Shown here: positions 39,441 to 48,879 of the stretch, piece by piece
Layout: every line of letters begins with the position of its first letter
Numbering within the stretch: position 1 is the stretch's first letter
Source of the DNA: CAVPDE01 sp964580575
GTDB lineage: Bacteria > Desulfobacterota > DSM-4660 > Desulfatiglandales > HGW-15
Length of the DNA stretch: 64,000 nucleotides
Direction: 5' to 3'
Assembly (NCBI GenBank): GCA_964580575.1
Contig: CAZOLJ010000007.1
Location: 18,135 to 82,134 of the forward strand
Translations under genes and position numbers: made by a program
Notes under the pieces: generated by a model
Told to the model about the DNA's origin: nothing
Database searches by the model: none
Seen by the model: the letters and a program-made list of their open reading frames with translations, nothing else

Positions 39441-41477
39441 CTGACGGTCTTCTGGTTTGTCGAATCCCCAATCACCCTCAAAGGCCTTTTTTCTGATGAT
39501 TTCCTGCTCTTGCGCCTTCAGAGCCCTCTCGGCTTCCTTGTCCATATATCCTTTTTTCTGATCGTAGATTTTCTTGGCATCTTCCACGCCCCGGGCCACG
39601 CGAGGGGTCATGAACACCATGAGGTTTGTCTTGTCATCCCGATCGTTCGTGGTTTTGAAAAGCCAGCCAAAAGCAGGAATGTCACCCAAACAAGGAGTCG
39701 AAGTTTTTCCCCTGTCGAGCCTTGCCTCGATCAGACCCGCGATCACGGCCGTCTCCCCGTCCTTGACCGTGATGCTGGTTTTTGCCGTGCGGTAAGTCGT
39801 TGTAGGGGCTAGCACGGAGCCTTGCAGAGCCGTCTGAGAAATGACGGCTTTGACACTTTCTTCCACCTTGAGCCTGATAAAGCCGTCTTCATTGATCTGA
39901 GGCGTGACCTTGAGCGTCACGCCAACATCCTTGTATTGAAAGTTCTGGATGGGTCTGTCGGTCGTCTGGCTCGACTCGACCACCTGGGTGACAAAGGGGA
40001 TGTTCTGGCCTACCTCGATGCTCGCCTCCTCGTTGTCGAGGGTGAGAATCTGAGGGGTGGAGATCACGTTGAAGTCGCTGTCTGTTTTCACCGCCCTTAC
40101 AAAGGCCGCTATGGTGGGGAAGGTGATGGGCCCCAGGGTGATGCCCCTGCCGATGACGCCTGCCACGAAGCCGCCCGGAAGCCCGGTGAGAGTTCCCGTG
40201 TTGAAGGCGTCGGCGACAGGGCTGTTCGATCCTTGTGACCCGCCGAACCACACGCCCCCGGGTTGCCCGGCGCCAAACCCGCCATCGTACGTGTTGCCCA
40301 CGCGCCATTCGACGCCCAGGTCCAGCGCCCTTGTTGCGGACACCTCCATGATCAGCGCTTCTACGTAGACCAGGGGTCGTGGCTCATCCAGCTTTCTGAT
40401 GACTTCCTCAAGGATGTGATACTCCTCGGGTTCCGCGATGATCACCAGCGTATTGGTCGCCTTGTCGGCCGAGATCTGCACATCCTTGGAGACCGGCGCC
40501 GCCTTCGCTTTTTCATCCTTGGTGCCCTTGCCGGGAATCTCCATCAAAACCTTGGCCAGATTTTCAGCAACGGCATTCTGGAGCGAATAGAGGTGGATAT
40601 TCTCTCTCGGCCGAACCTGTCTCTGATCCAGCTTATCGACCAGGAGTTTGATTTTGGCCATGGGGTTCGGGCCTGCCAGAACCACGAGGGAGTTGGTCCT
40701 TTCATCAGGAAGGATTTTCAGATCGGCCCTGACGAGCCCTGCCTGCTGCCCTGCACCTGCGGCAGCGCCTCTTCGCTCCTGAAACAGGGTCGCCACCTTT
40801 TTTGCCATGTCGTCCGCCTTGGCATACCTGAGCTGCGTGACCCAGATCTCTTCATCCCCCGGCACATCCAGCTCCGTAACGATCCGAACGATCCGGTTGA
40901 TATTGGAGAGGGTGTCAATGACGATCATCGTGTTGGTTTCTGCATAGGGCACGAGAAGCCCTGTTTTTTCAACCAGCGAGGCAAGAAGCCTCGCAAGGTT
41001 CACGGCCTCGGCGTGCTTGAGAGGCACCAGCTGGGTGACGATCTTGTCTTCAGGGGTCCTCAGTTTTTTTTCCAGGAAGGTTTCCGTGGCTTTTGTCTTT
41101 GCCGCAGCCGCGGGCACGATCTTACTCACCTGGCCTGCTTCGATCACGGTGAATCCGTTCACCTCCAAGACGGAGAGAAGGACTCTGTAGACTTCGTCCA
41201 CCGTGACCTTCTGAGGGGAAACGATGGTGACGGTTCCCTTGACATTGGGATCGATGAGGAAATTTTTTCCCGTGAGTTCGCTGATGAACTTGATGAACAC
41301 CTGGAGGTCCACATCCTTGAAGTTCATCGTGATGTAGGCGGGCTTTGCCTTGGAATCATTGGGTTCAGTTTTTCCCGCTTTTTCCTGGCCGAGGGCCGGA
41401 CGGATGCCAAGGCAGAGGACCAGCAGGAGCAGGAGAATGCCCAAGAGGTTCTGGTGTCTTTTGGTGTCGTGCCTCAT
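39435..41477 (-). CDS. gspD: Type II secretion outer-membrane secretin GspD
   Basis: The 680-residue protein has a signal peptide (LLGILLLLLVLCLGIRPALG), N0 domain with ITMNFKDVDLQVFIKFISEL, N1-N3 repeats (LLPVPYAETNTMIVID-like parts; TNTLVIIAEPEEYHILEEVI with RKLDEPRPLVYVEALIMEVS) and the secretin beta-barrel (LTLDNEEASIEVGQNIPFVT; VGVTLKVTPQINEDGFIRLK; KDGETAVIAGLIEARLDRGK; LMVFMTPRVARG). It forms the ring in the outer membrane. No pilotin gene was recognised next to it. Confidence 0.95.
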   Translation of the reverse strand: MRHDTKRHQNLLGILLLLLVLCLGIRPALGQEKAGKTEPNDSKAKPAYITMNFKDVDLQVFIKFISELTGKNFLIDPNVKGTVTIVSPQKVTVDEVYRVLLSVLEVNGFTVIEAGQVSKIVPAAAAKTKATETFLEKKLRTPEDKIVTQLVPLKHAEAVNLARLLASLVEKTGLLVPYAETNTMIVIDTLSNINRIVRIVTELDVPGDEEIWVTQLRYAKADDMAKKVATLFQERRGAAAGAGQQAGLVRADLKILPDERTNSLVVLAGPNPMAKIKLLVDKLDQRQVRPRENIHLYSLQNAVAENLAKVLMEIPGKGTKDEKAKAAPVSKDVQISADKATNTLVIIAEPEEYHILEEVIRKLDEPRPLVYVEALIMEVSATRALDLGVEWRVGNTYDGGFGAGQPGGVWFGGSQGSNSPVADAFNTGTLTGLPGGFVAGVIGRGITLGPITFPTIAAFVRAVKTDSDFNVISTPQILTLDNEEASIEVGQNIPFVTQVVESSQTTDRPIQNFQYKDVGVTLKVTPQINEDGFIRLKVEESVKAVISQTALQGSVLAPTTTYRTAKTSITVKDGETAVIAGLIEARLDRGKTSTPCLGDIPAFGWLFKTTNDRDDKTNLMVFMTPRVARGVEDAKKIYDQKKGYMDKEAERALKAQEQEIIRKKAFEGDWGFDKPEDRQQ

Positions 41478-41508
41478 TCTCTCATTCTTCCGTTACAACA
41501 GCTTCTTA

Positions 41509-42141
41509 TTATACGCCCGTCTTTCCCACGCCCCTCCTCGGGGTAATGTTTCTCCTCTGGGGGGGAGTGGCCCCTTGAGAAGCCGGCCTCTGCTCCGCCG
41601 GCTTGACCGCCTCTGCGCCTGCCTTTTCCTCTGCAGAGCCCATTTCTGGGAGGGTCCGGCTCTCATCCACCATGAGAAGAGCCTCTTCCCTTCCATCCAC
41701 ATTCAGAATCACCCGGCCCTTCATGATCCTGAGAATCTGGGCTTCCATTACATAATCATTGGCGTAGTAGACTTCCTCTTTTCTCGATCCCTTGTCCAGG
41801 ATAACAGCGTAGGAATCCTTCCCTTCTCCCACCGCCGTGCCTTTCAGCTCCAGATTCAGCTCCGTGACCTTGAGCTCTTCAGCCTGATCTTTTCCCGCTG
41901 TCTTAGCTGTCTCTTTGGTGGTGTGAAAAACATCCTTGGACGCGATCAGTGCATAATCTTCCAGCCGCCTGCCTTTAGAAGAAGCAAGGTCCTTAGGCAT
42001 CGACATTTTGGATGGGACGATCAGGTCGGTGTCTCCGGCCCGCCCGCTCGATGCCCAGGTGGTGACCATAGAAACCCCTACCCAGATAATGAGACCTGAG
42101 AGGAGTACATTTCCGAGCAACAAGAATCGCTTGAGATTCAT
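41509..42141 (-). CDS. gspC: Type II secretion inner-membrane protein GspC-like
   Basis: The 210-residue protein has an N-terminal helix (FLLLGNVLLSGLIIWVGVSM), a linker, and an HR-type beta domain (LNLELKGTAVGEGKDSYAVI; LDKGSRKEEVYYANDYVMEA; QILRIMKGRVILNVDGREEA) that contacts the secretin. The C-terminal PDZ domain of classical GspC is missing; the end is a charged, proline-containing tail. It is the first gene of the gsp operon. Confidence 0.85.
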   Translation of the reverse strand: MNLKRFLLLGNVLLSGLIIWVGVSMVTTWASSGRAGDTDLIVPSKMSMPKDLASSKGRRLEDYALIASKDVFHTTKETAKTAGKDQAEELKVTELNLELKGTAVGEGKDSYAVILDKGSRKEEVYYANDYVMEAQILRIMKGRVILNVDGREEALLMVDESRTLPEMGSAEEKAGAEAVKPAEQRPASQGATPPQRRNITPRRGVGKTGV

Positions 42142-42418
42142 TTTCTTTAACTCTATCTAAGCCTGATTATTGTAAAGGTTTGTTTATAGGAAATCAAACC
42201 CCTTGTTTGAAAGACCCTGTTATTTTTGAGGAATTCGTTAATGGGTACCATATGTTGTAGACGCATCAGCGTTTGTCCACAAGATTGGCAGATCCATAAC
42301 ATTATAATGCTAACATGCGTCAAGTGTGATATTATTTTAAGAAATCTCATTACGCAGTTGCCAGCGCAAAGCAACTTGTAAGGCAGGTTACGGCTCACCA
42401 TTCGCAGGGAAGAAGAAT
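42142..42418. promoter_or_regulatory. Divergent control region between gspC and the secretin-N-domain gene
   Basis: The 277-bp spacer is more AT-rich than its surroundings. A TATAAT-like CATTATAATG lies at about 42300-42309 and reads TATAAT on both strands with one change, but no well-spaced -35 box was found. No gene or long hairpin is in it. Confidence 0.35.
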
Positions 42419-43198
42419 ATGGTTCTGAAAACGATCAAAACGGGTTTTTGTGCCAGCCTAGTTGTTTCTTGTATTCTTGGCTTCTTCCTTTGTCAAGATG
42501 GTTTGTGTGCTGAGGCGGTGAGCGTCAAAGACGGCTTGCTCTCCGTGAACCTCAAAGAGACCTCCCTTCTGGACGTGGCAAGAGACATCGAGAAGCAGTC
42601 GGGTGTCTGGTTCAGGGGCGATGAAACCCTTTTCCAGGAAAAGATCTCCGTGACCTTTAACGCCCTTCCCCTGGAGGAAGGGTTGAAGAGAATCCTCACC
42701 AATCTGAACTACAGCCTCATGTTTGATAACAAGAACAAGGTCGCAGGCGTCATGGTCATGGGAGAGGGAAAGCCGGCCGGGGCTCAACCGGGTAGGCCCG
42801 GCGCGCAGCCCCCTAGGGTGGCCACGCCGCCGGCGTCCACGACCCGGCCCGCACCGACGGTGAGAAGCAGGCCTTCGACTTCCACGCCGCCTGCTGCGGT
42901 GCGTCGGCCGCCAAGAGCCTTACCCCAACCAACCCCGGGCGGGGCTGCAACCCAGCCACCCGGTTCCGCTGCAGCGCAGTCTGCACTCCCGGATGCCTTC
43001 AAAACCCAGGAAAGTGCTACAGCTCCAGGCGGGCCAGTTGCTTCCGACGGGCCTTTGCCTCCAGCGTTTAGAGTGATAGAGAATGCTCCGCCTCCGGGTG
43101 GAACTCCGCAGGGAACCGCAGCCAGCCCCGGCAACTCGAAACCTGCGACAGGTGACCCCTCCCCGGGGGACACGACGAAGAGCGACAGAACCCCCTAA
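42419..43198 (+). CDS. Secreted protein with a secretin/TonB short N-terminal-like domain and a proline-rich tail
   Basis: The 259-residue product has a signal peptide (CASLVVSCILGFFLCQDGLC, cut near AEA), then a compact domain VSLNLKETSLLDVARDIEK-like in sequence (SVNLKETSLLDVARDIEKQS; ISVTFNALPLEEGLKRILTN; LNYSLMFDNKN), the plan of the STN/N0-type domain at the front of secretins. From about residue 120 it is low-complexity proline, alanine and threonine. There is no secretin barrel. It is divergent from gspC and convergent, by four bases, with the STAS-LysM gene. It may bind a periplasmic T2SS part; that is inference. Confidence 0.6.
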   Translation: MVLKTIKTGFCASLVVSCILGFFLCQDGLCAEAVSVKDGLLSVNLKETSLLDVARDIEKQSGVWFRGDETLFQEKISVTFNALPLEEGLKRILTNLNYSLMFDNKNKVAGVMVMGEGKPAGAQPGRPGAQPPRVATPPASTTRPAPTVRSRPSTSTPPAAVRRPPRALPQPTPGGAATQPPGSAAAQSALPDAFKTQESATAPGGPVASDGPLPPAFRVIENAPPPGGTPQGTAASPGNSKPATGDPSPGDTTKSDRTP

Positions 43199-44127
43199 TT
43201 TCCGGGGCCTACGGTGAGTTTCTGTCCGACCTGGAGGGACTGATCCGCCCTCATGTTGTTCAACCCGCGAAGCTCTTCCACGCTCAGGTTGTAGCGGAGG
43301 GCAATGCGGTAGAGATTTTCCCCCGGAGCGACGGTGTGAACGCGTGTGTTGCCGGGTTTTGCAGGGGATCGGGGCGGAGGGGTGGGGGTTGGAGCGGCCG
43401 GCTGGCTGACTTCCGCCTTTTTCTTTCCTGAGGCCGCTTCTTCCTTGATCTGGTTGATGTCCTTTTCAAGATGGCTGAGCCGCTCGTTCAGGTTCCGTGT
43501 AAGGCTGTCCAGCTTTTCCTGGACCTGCGGAGTCTCCTTTCCTTTGCTTTCCAGTTTCGCCATCCTTTCCTCTAAAAGCCCCATCTTTTTGAGAAGAGGC
43601 TGAAGATCCACTTCAGGGCTTTTCTTCTCTCCTTGCGCCAAGAAGAAGAGCACCGCAAGCACCACGACCAAAACAATGACGCCTGTCAGCACCAGGGGCT
43701 TTCGGCTCTTTTGCCTCGGAACAAAGCCTCTCCTGCTCTGGCCCTCCTCATCCAAGATCGCCGCTTCTTCCGGAAGCTCTTCCTGCACGAGGTCCTGTTC
43801 AAAGCTTTCAATCGCTTTGGGCAGCGTGTCGTATATGGAGGTGAGTTTTTCGATGCCCAGGAGGGCCATGATGTTTTTCGGCACCTGGGCTAATTTGACG
43901 GGCTTGCCTTCCTCCTTGGCCCACTTGAAGAAGGAGATGAGCGTTGCAATACCCCTGCTGTTGATGGACTCGAGGTCCCTCATCATGAGGACAACGTTCC
44001 TCTTTCCCGTCTTCTTGACCTGCTCAAAACCTTCGTAGAGCTCCTCAATGGCAAAGGAGTCAATCCTTGCCGCCAAAGCCACGATCACGACATCCCTCTC
44101 CTCGGTAATGGTCATTCGGAGAGCCAT
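43195..44127 (-). CDS. STAS domain - membrane helix - coiled coil - LysM protein
   Basis: The 310-residue protein begins with a STAS domain (residues 1-112) of the anti-anti-sigma type, with S57 in ESINSRGIATLISF at the usual phosphorylation place. A basic stretch precedes one membrane helix (about 145-164, VLTGVIVLVVVLAVLFFLAQ), then a coiled coil (about 178-232) and a C-terminal LysM domain (about 264-308, HTVAPGENLYRIALRYNLSV). So a cytosolic switch domain is tied to a peptidoglycan-binding module in the periplasm. The gene follows the acsE terminator and may be transcribed alone. Confidence 0.85.
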   Translation of the reverse strand: MALRMTITEERDVVIVALAARIDSFAIEELYEGFEQVKKTGKRNVVLMMRDLESINSRGIATLISFFKWAKEEGKPVKLAQVPKNIMALLGIEKLTSIYDTLPKAIESFEQDLVQEELPEEAAILDEEGQSRRGFVPRQKSRKPLVLTGVIVLVVVLAVLFFLAQGEKKSPEVDLQPLLKKMGLLEERMAKLESKGKETPQVQEKLDSLTRNLNERLSHLEKDINQIKEEAASGKKKAEVSQPAAPTPTPPPRSPAKPGNTRVHTVAPGENLYRIALRYNLSVEELRGLNNMRADQSLQVGQKLTVGPGN

Positions 44128-44240
44128 ATCCCTACGCCCTGTCTTTCAGAAGTTCTTGCCTAATCCTCAGTCCTCATCTATGGCCACTTTCGGAACATCA
44201 CCATACCATGAATGACGCCGCTTATCATCATCAAGTGTAG

Positions 44241-44274
44241 AAAAAAACTCCCCAGACCATGGGCCTGGGGAGTT
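44241..44274 (-). terminator. Rho-independent terminator of the acs operon
   Basis: On the minus strand AACTCCCCAG pairs with CTGGGGAGTT (10 bp) around a nine-base loop and is followed by a run of T. It begins 30 bp after the acsE stop. Confidence 0.85.
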
Positions 44275-44303
44275 CTTTTGGATTGAATACAGCTGAATCG
44301 GGC

Positions 44304-45188
44304 CTACAGTTCCAGCCAGGAATCCGAGTAAAGGCTGTGGCCCAGGATCACCCTCGCGGTTTTCACATACCCCTGAAGTTCCTTGGAAAGGGAGCCAACA
44401 TTCACAGACTCTCCGTCCATGACCTTGTGGATGAGCTCTACCACGTCCGGCCTCTTTCCCCGGGCAATGGCGATCAGCTTGTCGTCATAGGCATCTGCAA
44501 TGCAGGAGTACATGCCCTTTCTTTCCAGCATGACCATGTAGGTTTGATTCAAAATACCCCTCAGATGGTCCGGCGGCCCATTGGAGATGTTGGACAGCCC
44601 GCACGTGGACTTGATGCCCGGGAACATGTCCGCCAGCATCTCCTGAAACGCCAGAAGGCTCACGAGCTGAGGCTGCTGGATATTCACCGGCGTGACGATT
44701 CCGTCCACAAAGATATCCTCGTTCGGAACCCCCGCCTCATTGGCCGCATAAATCAATTCCGCTGCAAGCGCCCCCCGCTCGTTCTCATCCCTCGGCAGCC
44801 CCTCGGGCCCCCACATGAGGGCAATCATGTTGGCCTTGTACTTGACGGCCAGGGGAATGAGTTTCTCGTACCGTTCAGGCCTGCACATGATGGAGTTGAT
44901 AATCGCCTTTCCCTTGTGAATCGCCAGCCCGGCTTCCATGGCTTCGATGTTGGATGTATCCAGGCACAGGGGAGGCGTGTCTCCAATGGTATCCTGGACC
45001 GTCTTCACCACGAACTGCATGAGCTCGGGACCGCCTTTCCTGGCAGGCCCCAGGTTGATATCGATCCAGTCCACGCCCTTTTCCTTTTGCCTATTCGCTT
45101 CCTCAGCAATGGGGCCGGGATCTTTTTCCTTAAAGGCTTTTCCGATGATTCTGTTAATCACATTGAGATTTTCACCGATCAATAGCAT
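44304..45188 (-). CDS. acsE: Methyltetrahydrofolate:corrinoid/iron-sulfur protein methyltransferase
   Basis: The 294-residue protein is a pterin-binding TIM barrel: MLLIGENLNVINRIIGKAF, EKGVDWIDINLGPARKGGPE, LCLDTSNIEAMEAGLAIHKG, GKAIINSIMCRPERYEKLIP, and CGLSNISNGPPDHLRGILN. It moves the methyl group from methyl-H4folate to the cobalt of the corrinoid protein, the link between the methyl branch and acetyl-CoA synthase. It is 13 bp after acsC and closes the operon before a terminator. Confidence 0.95.
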   Translation of the reverse strand: MLLIGENLNVINRIIGKAFKEKDPGPIAEEANRQKEKGVDWIDINLGPARKGGPELMQFVVKTVQDTIGDTPPLCLDTSNIEAMEAGLAIHKGKAIINSIMCRPERYEKLIPLAVKYKANMIALMWGPEGLPRDENERGALAAELIYAANEAGVPNEDIFVDGIVTPVNIQQPQLVSLLAFQEMLADMFPGIKSTCGLSNISNGPPDHLRGILNQTYMVMLERKGMYSCIADAYDDKLIAIARGKRPDVVELIHKVMDGESVNVGSLSKELQGYVKTARVILGHSLYSDSWLEL

Positions 45189-45201
45189 GGCCTTTCCCCC
45201 T

Positions 45202-46548
45202 TTACTTCACCCGTTCTTTGAGAAATTTGGGTATCAAGGACGCATCCCTCGGGCCGATGATCACTTCCCACCCGGGCAGCTCCTCTTCCATATCCCCGCT
45301 GATCGAAGCCGCATAGCCGGGAATAATGAGCTTCTTGTGAGCGATCTTGTCTGCAATGCCGCTCTTTTTCACAAAAGAGGCCACCGCATCGCCGGAGAAC
45401 TTCCCGGCCGCCCACGCCGTCATCACGGACAACCCTTCCGTGTCCATGATCAGGAGCCACGTGGGCACCCGGCTTCCCTCGATTTCACCGCTCACGATGA
45501 AGTAAGTCAAGGAGAAGTTCGTGGTGATGCACACAGGGGAGTTCTCGTTGGGTGCGCCGATCTCGTAAATCCCCTGGGTGACCGTCATCGGCCTCTGCGG
45601 GTCGGTGTAGATGTTCAGCCGTTCCAGAAGCAAGGGGAACAGGCTCTCTCCCTTGAAATCCGAGAGCACCACGATCCCTGCGTACTTTGCAATGAGCATG
45701 GCCGCCAGGACCGTTTCCATGTCCAGGTTCCCTGCCATCTCACATGGAAATGCAATGGTTGGAAAACCCAGAGAGCGGTTGCCTGTCTTGAGGGGCGACC
45801 TGCGGATCGCGACCTGATCCTGCAGCACCTGTTTCGGGTCCCTGGCCCCGGAATCCAGGACCAGGTCTTTCAATCCCATGCCCGTCAGCTTGTCGCTCAA
45901 AGCAATGAGGTTTTGAAGGTTGTCCGTTTTCACGGCCAGGGGCAGGCCCTTTTCTTTGGCCAGATTCCCCATGGCCTCCGCGTTCTGAGCCGTGGCCGCA
46001 TAAAGCAGCGGTTTCTTGAAGGCACAAACCTCTACCGCCGCCTTCATGACATCCGCCTTGTCGGTCATAAGAACAAGATTGAACTCGCTTTGTTCCGCTA
46101 TCTTCTTTGCCGCTGCGGCAAAGGCGGCGGCATTGCCGTTGACATCCTTTAGCGCCACGAGTTCGGGCCTCAGGTTCAGCCCCACCCTCTCATACTGGAA
46201 CGCATTCCACTCCTTGAGCTTTCGGTCAAGAGCCCCGCCGTCCAAGTCGGATTTGACCAGCGCCGCAATCCCGGTGGGGTTGTAGAACGTTTTTTCGTGC
46301 CTGAACATGACCGTCTCGCCGCCGATCTTGAAGGCCCTCACCCCTGCGCCGATGGCCACCTGCCGGATGGGAGGGGCCGAGGCTTCGGACAGTTTCTCCT
46401 TGGCCTCTTCCGACACGTACGGGCAAGAGTCGAGCTCGGCCTTTGCAGCAGCCAGGTTCATGGCAAAGGCCAGGCAAGTGGGAACCCCGCATTCCCCGCA
46501 ATTCGTCTTAGGCAAGAGTTTGAAAATCTGAATTCCCGTCAGTCCCAT
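45202..46548 (-). CDS. acsC: Corrinoid/iron-sulfur protein large (gamma) subunit
   Basis: The 448-residue protein begins MGLTGIQIFKLLPKTNCGEC with cysteines 17, 20, 25 and 42 for the [4Fe-4S] cluster, then a TIM-barrel middle (MFRHEKTFYNPTGIAALVKS; LVLDSGARDPKQVLQDQVAI; TIAFPCEMAGNLDMETVLAA) and a C-terminal corrinoid-binding Rossmann domain (SYFIVSGEIE-like; VPTWLLIMDTEGLSVMTAWA; KLIIPGYAASISGDMEEELP). It carries the methyl-cobamide that feeds acetyl-CoA synthase. It is placed between acsB and acsE, 18 bp after acsB. Confidence 0.95.
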   Translation of the reverse strand: MGLTGIQIFKLLPKTNCGECGVPTCLAFAMNLAAAKAELDSCPYVSEEAKEKLSEASAPPIRQVAIGAGVRAFKIGGETVMFRHEKTFYNPTGIAALVKSDLDGGALDRKLKEWNAFQYERVGLNLRPELVALKDVNGNAAAFAAAAKKIAEQSEFNLVLMTDKADVMKAAVEVCAFKKPLLYAATAQNAEAMGNLAKEKGLPLAVKTDNLQNLIALSDKLTGMGLKDLVLDSGARDPKQVLQDQVAIRRSPLKTGNRSLGFPTIAFPCEMAGNLDMETVLAAMLIAKYAGIVVLSDFKGESLFPLLLERLNIYTDPQRPMTVTQGIYEIGAPNENSPVCITTNFSLTYFIVSGEIEGSRVPTWLLIMDTEGLSVMTAWAAGKFSGDAVASFVKKSGIADKIAHKKLIIPGYAASISGDMEEELPGWEVIIGPRDASLIPKFLKERVK

Positions 46549-46566
46549 AGTTTTCTCCTATCGTTA

Positions 46567-48783
46567 TTAACCCACAATGGATTCCATCGTCAGAGCCGGA
46601 TGATCTTTTTCCTTGAGGAAGGGCATGATGTCCGCTTCCGTGATTCCCACCGTCTCATCCGCAATGCGGTCGATGAGGTCGGGCACGCCCAATTCCTTGC
46701 CTCTTCTCAGCAGCCGCTCCCGAAGCTCTTCTTTCAGTGACTTGGGCATCCAGACCAGACGGAGCAATCCGCCGTCGCCTACGATGAACTTCCGCTGGGT
46801 GATGTTGTACTTGGAGTGACCCACAAACCCGGGGGACGATTGGCCGCCGCCCATGACGCCGGCCAGAGTCGTGAACTTCATTCCGCAAGGGGTCTCTCCG
46901 GTGTAGTCTCGGTTCACGGTCATGATCCCGTTGCAACCCGGGATCACTGCGGCAATGCACTCGCAGCACCCGCAGGTGGTCATGGGATCAAGAACCAGGC
47001 TGTAGAAATTGTAGTGGTCAATCGTCTGGCGAGACGCCTTGAAGATGAAATCGTTCACGCCCTTCCACTGCCCCAGCTTGGGATCCAGGCACTCGCCTTT
47101 CAGCACCGGCTGGTTCGGACCTGTGGGATTGATCTCAAAAGAGGCCTTGCAGTCCATCCAGTTGTAGGCCCCGCACAACCCGGTTCGCTCAGGGCTGATG
47201 ACACACACGTGGCTTGGCGCAAAGGACTGGCAGAGCGTGCAGGAGTAGTAAGTCTCCACCGCCTCGTCCGTCATCTTTTCCACGCGGTCGTCTCTGGTTT
47301 TGTATTCCCCCCTGGCCCTTGCCGTGAGCTTGTCCACTTCGTCTTTCCCCGTGTAGAGCGTCACCTGGATCTTGTCCAGAATGCTCCCGAAGTCCTGGTG
47401 GAGCTTGGCATGGAGAATGGTGCCGATGTGTTTGAGGGAGAAGCCTTTTTCCACGGCCTGCTCGCCCACACGGATCCAGGCGATATCCCTCTGCCCGATG
47501 TGCATGACGCCCTGGGCATAGTTGATGAGGTGGTGAATCTGCCGCTCCAGGATGGGCTCAAAATCAGGCTGCATCTTGCGGCCCGCCACCTGGACATAGA
47601 TCCCAAGAGGCAACCGTGACCCTTTTTTCACGTCCTTGATGTCAGGGCCCACGAGTTCCACTTTCCCGTCTTCGATCTCGTTCATCTCAGCCATTTTGCA
47701 GAGCTCGGTGCACTGGGTCTTTCCACCGCCCGTCTCCAGATAGAGATCGTCTTTGCGAACCCGTTCCCCTTCGAAGGCCGGGCCATAGGCCAGCGGGATG
47801 TCCACCTTGCTCACGCTGACTTTGAGGCCTCGAATCTCGATGGACTTGGAAGGCATGTCATCGTGAAGGACGTTTGCCACCACGTGCTCGTAGGTGCAGA
47901 CTCCGGTGGGGAGGATTTCAGGAATGTCCGTGTCGGAAATGGTCGGGAAACCCCAGTTGACGCAGCCGGCCGCATTGGCCGCCCATTCCGCGTTGACCTC
48001 TCCCAGGGCGTTAACAAAAGCAAACACGCGGTCCTTCTGGTACTTGAGCTGTTTCTTATAATCTCCGGGCTGAATGCCGCCGAAAGCCATGCCGGCTCGG
48101 TTCGCAAAACCCAGGGCAAACACCGCAGCCGAAATATCTGGACCAAAAGGAACGAGACGGGTGTTCCAGCCGATCTGCACCTTTTCCTGCACGAGCTGCT
48201 GGGCAAAAGTGGTTCCGTTCTGGTTGGCGGCCATGAAGACGTAGATGGTTTTGAGCTGGTATTCCTCGGCCATCTTCTTCGCAGTTTTGGAATCCGGGGC
48301 CGCGCCCACAATCGCCGCAAACCCGGGAGCCGTGCCGTCCACGAACTCGACGCCTCTCTTCCTCATGATCTTATCGTCCGCTGCGCCGAGCCACAGTTTT
48401 CCGTTGTCCAGATCCGGGTCTTCCACTTCCGGTTGGTAGAAGTTCGGATCTTCCACGTATCGAATCGCCTCCACGATCTCTTCGGCAAAGAGAGCTGCCA
48501 TGCCTGCATCGAGGAGCGGGCCGAGATAAGGCACGTGACAGTCCTTCTTGACATGGGGCGGTAAAAGCTTTCGCGCAAACTCGAGGGGTTTTCTCGCAGA
48601 ATCCAGATCCGTCACTTTCATTCCTGTGAGGGAATAAATGATGGGCAAGAAATAGGCCGTGTTGGGAAAGGCTATTTTCTGGGCTCCACCGAACGTTTCC
48701 AGGGCCTGCTTGTATTTTCCTTCCGCCTTCGAGACGATATTGTAAGCACCCTGGATCGCTGCAAACGCTACTAGTTTCGACAT
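46567..48783 (-). CDS. acsB: Acetyl-CoA synthase (CO-methylating), beta subunit
   Basis: The 738-residue protein is of the bacterial type with the full N-terminal CODH-contact domain. The A-cluster ligands are visible: SCTLCQSFAPSHVC and GLCGAYNWMDC (four Cys for the [4Fe-4S] cluster) and CGCCEC, whose C-G-C holds the distal nickel. It joins CO, a methyl group and CoA to acetyl-CoA. The CO dehydrogenase subunit AcsA is not in the window; it may be elsewhere or beyond the operon. Confidence 0.97.
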   Translation of the reverse strand: MSKLVAFAAIQGAYNIVSKAEGKYKQALETFGGAQKIAFPNTAYFLPIIYSLTGMKVTDLDSARKPLEFARKLLPPHVKKDCHVPYLGPLLDAGMAALFAEEIVEAIRYVEDPNFYQPEVEDPDLDNGKLWLGAADDKIMRKRGVEFVDGTAPGFAAIVGAAPDSKTAKKMAEEYQLKTIYVFMAANQNGTTFAQQLVQEKVQIGWNTRLVPFGPDISAAVFALGFANRAGMAFGGIQPGDYKKQLKYQKDRVFAFVNALGEVNAEWAANAAGCVNWGFPTISDTDIPEILPTGVCTYEHVVANVLHDDMPSKSIEIRGLKVSVSKVDIPLAYGPAFEGERVRKDDLYLETGGGKTQCTELCKMAEMNEIEDGKVELVGPDIKDVKKGSRLPLGIYVQVAGRKMQPDFEPILERQIHHLINYAQGVMHIGQRDIAWIRVGEQAVEKGFSLKHIGTILHAKLHQDFGSILDKIQVTLYTGKDEVDKLTARARGEYKTRDDRVEKMTDEAVETYYSCTLCQSFAPSHVCVISPERTGLCGAYNWMDCKASFEINPTGPNQPVLKGECLDPKLGQWKGVNDFIFKASRQTIDHYNFYSLVLDPMTTCGCCECIAAVIPGCNGIMTVNRDYTGETPCGMKFTTLAGVMGGGQSSPGFVGHSKYNITQRKFIVGDGGLLRLVWMPKSLKEELRERLLRRGKELGVPDLIDRIADETVGITEADIMPFLKEKDHPALTMESIVG

Positions 48784-48879
48784 ACCTTGTTTCCTCCCTT
48801 CTTAAGAGGTGTTGAAATGATTGTTTCTTATTCTTGAGCCCTAAGGGCTTTCACTCCATGATCGTATGAGACATAGATC

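Noticed and set aside
40263..41546. Long plus-strand open frame opposite gspD
   Set aside because: It lies wholly on the other strand of a clear secretin gene, has no ribosome site and a composition (Arg, His, Leu, Asp rich) typical of antisense frames in G/C-rich DNA.
42290..42330. Promoter around CATTATAATG
   Set aside because: The only TTGAC-like box on minus is 11 bp away, too close for a -35/-10 pair.
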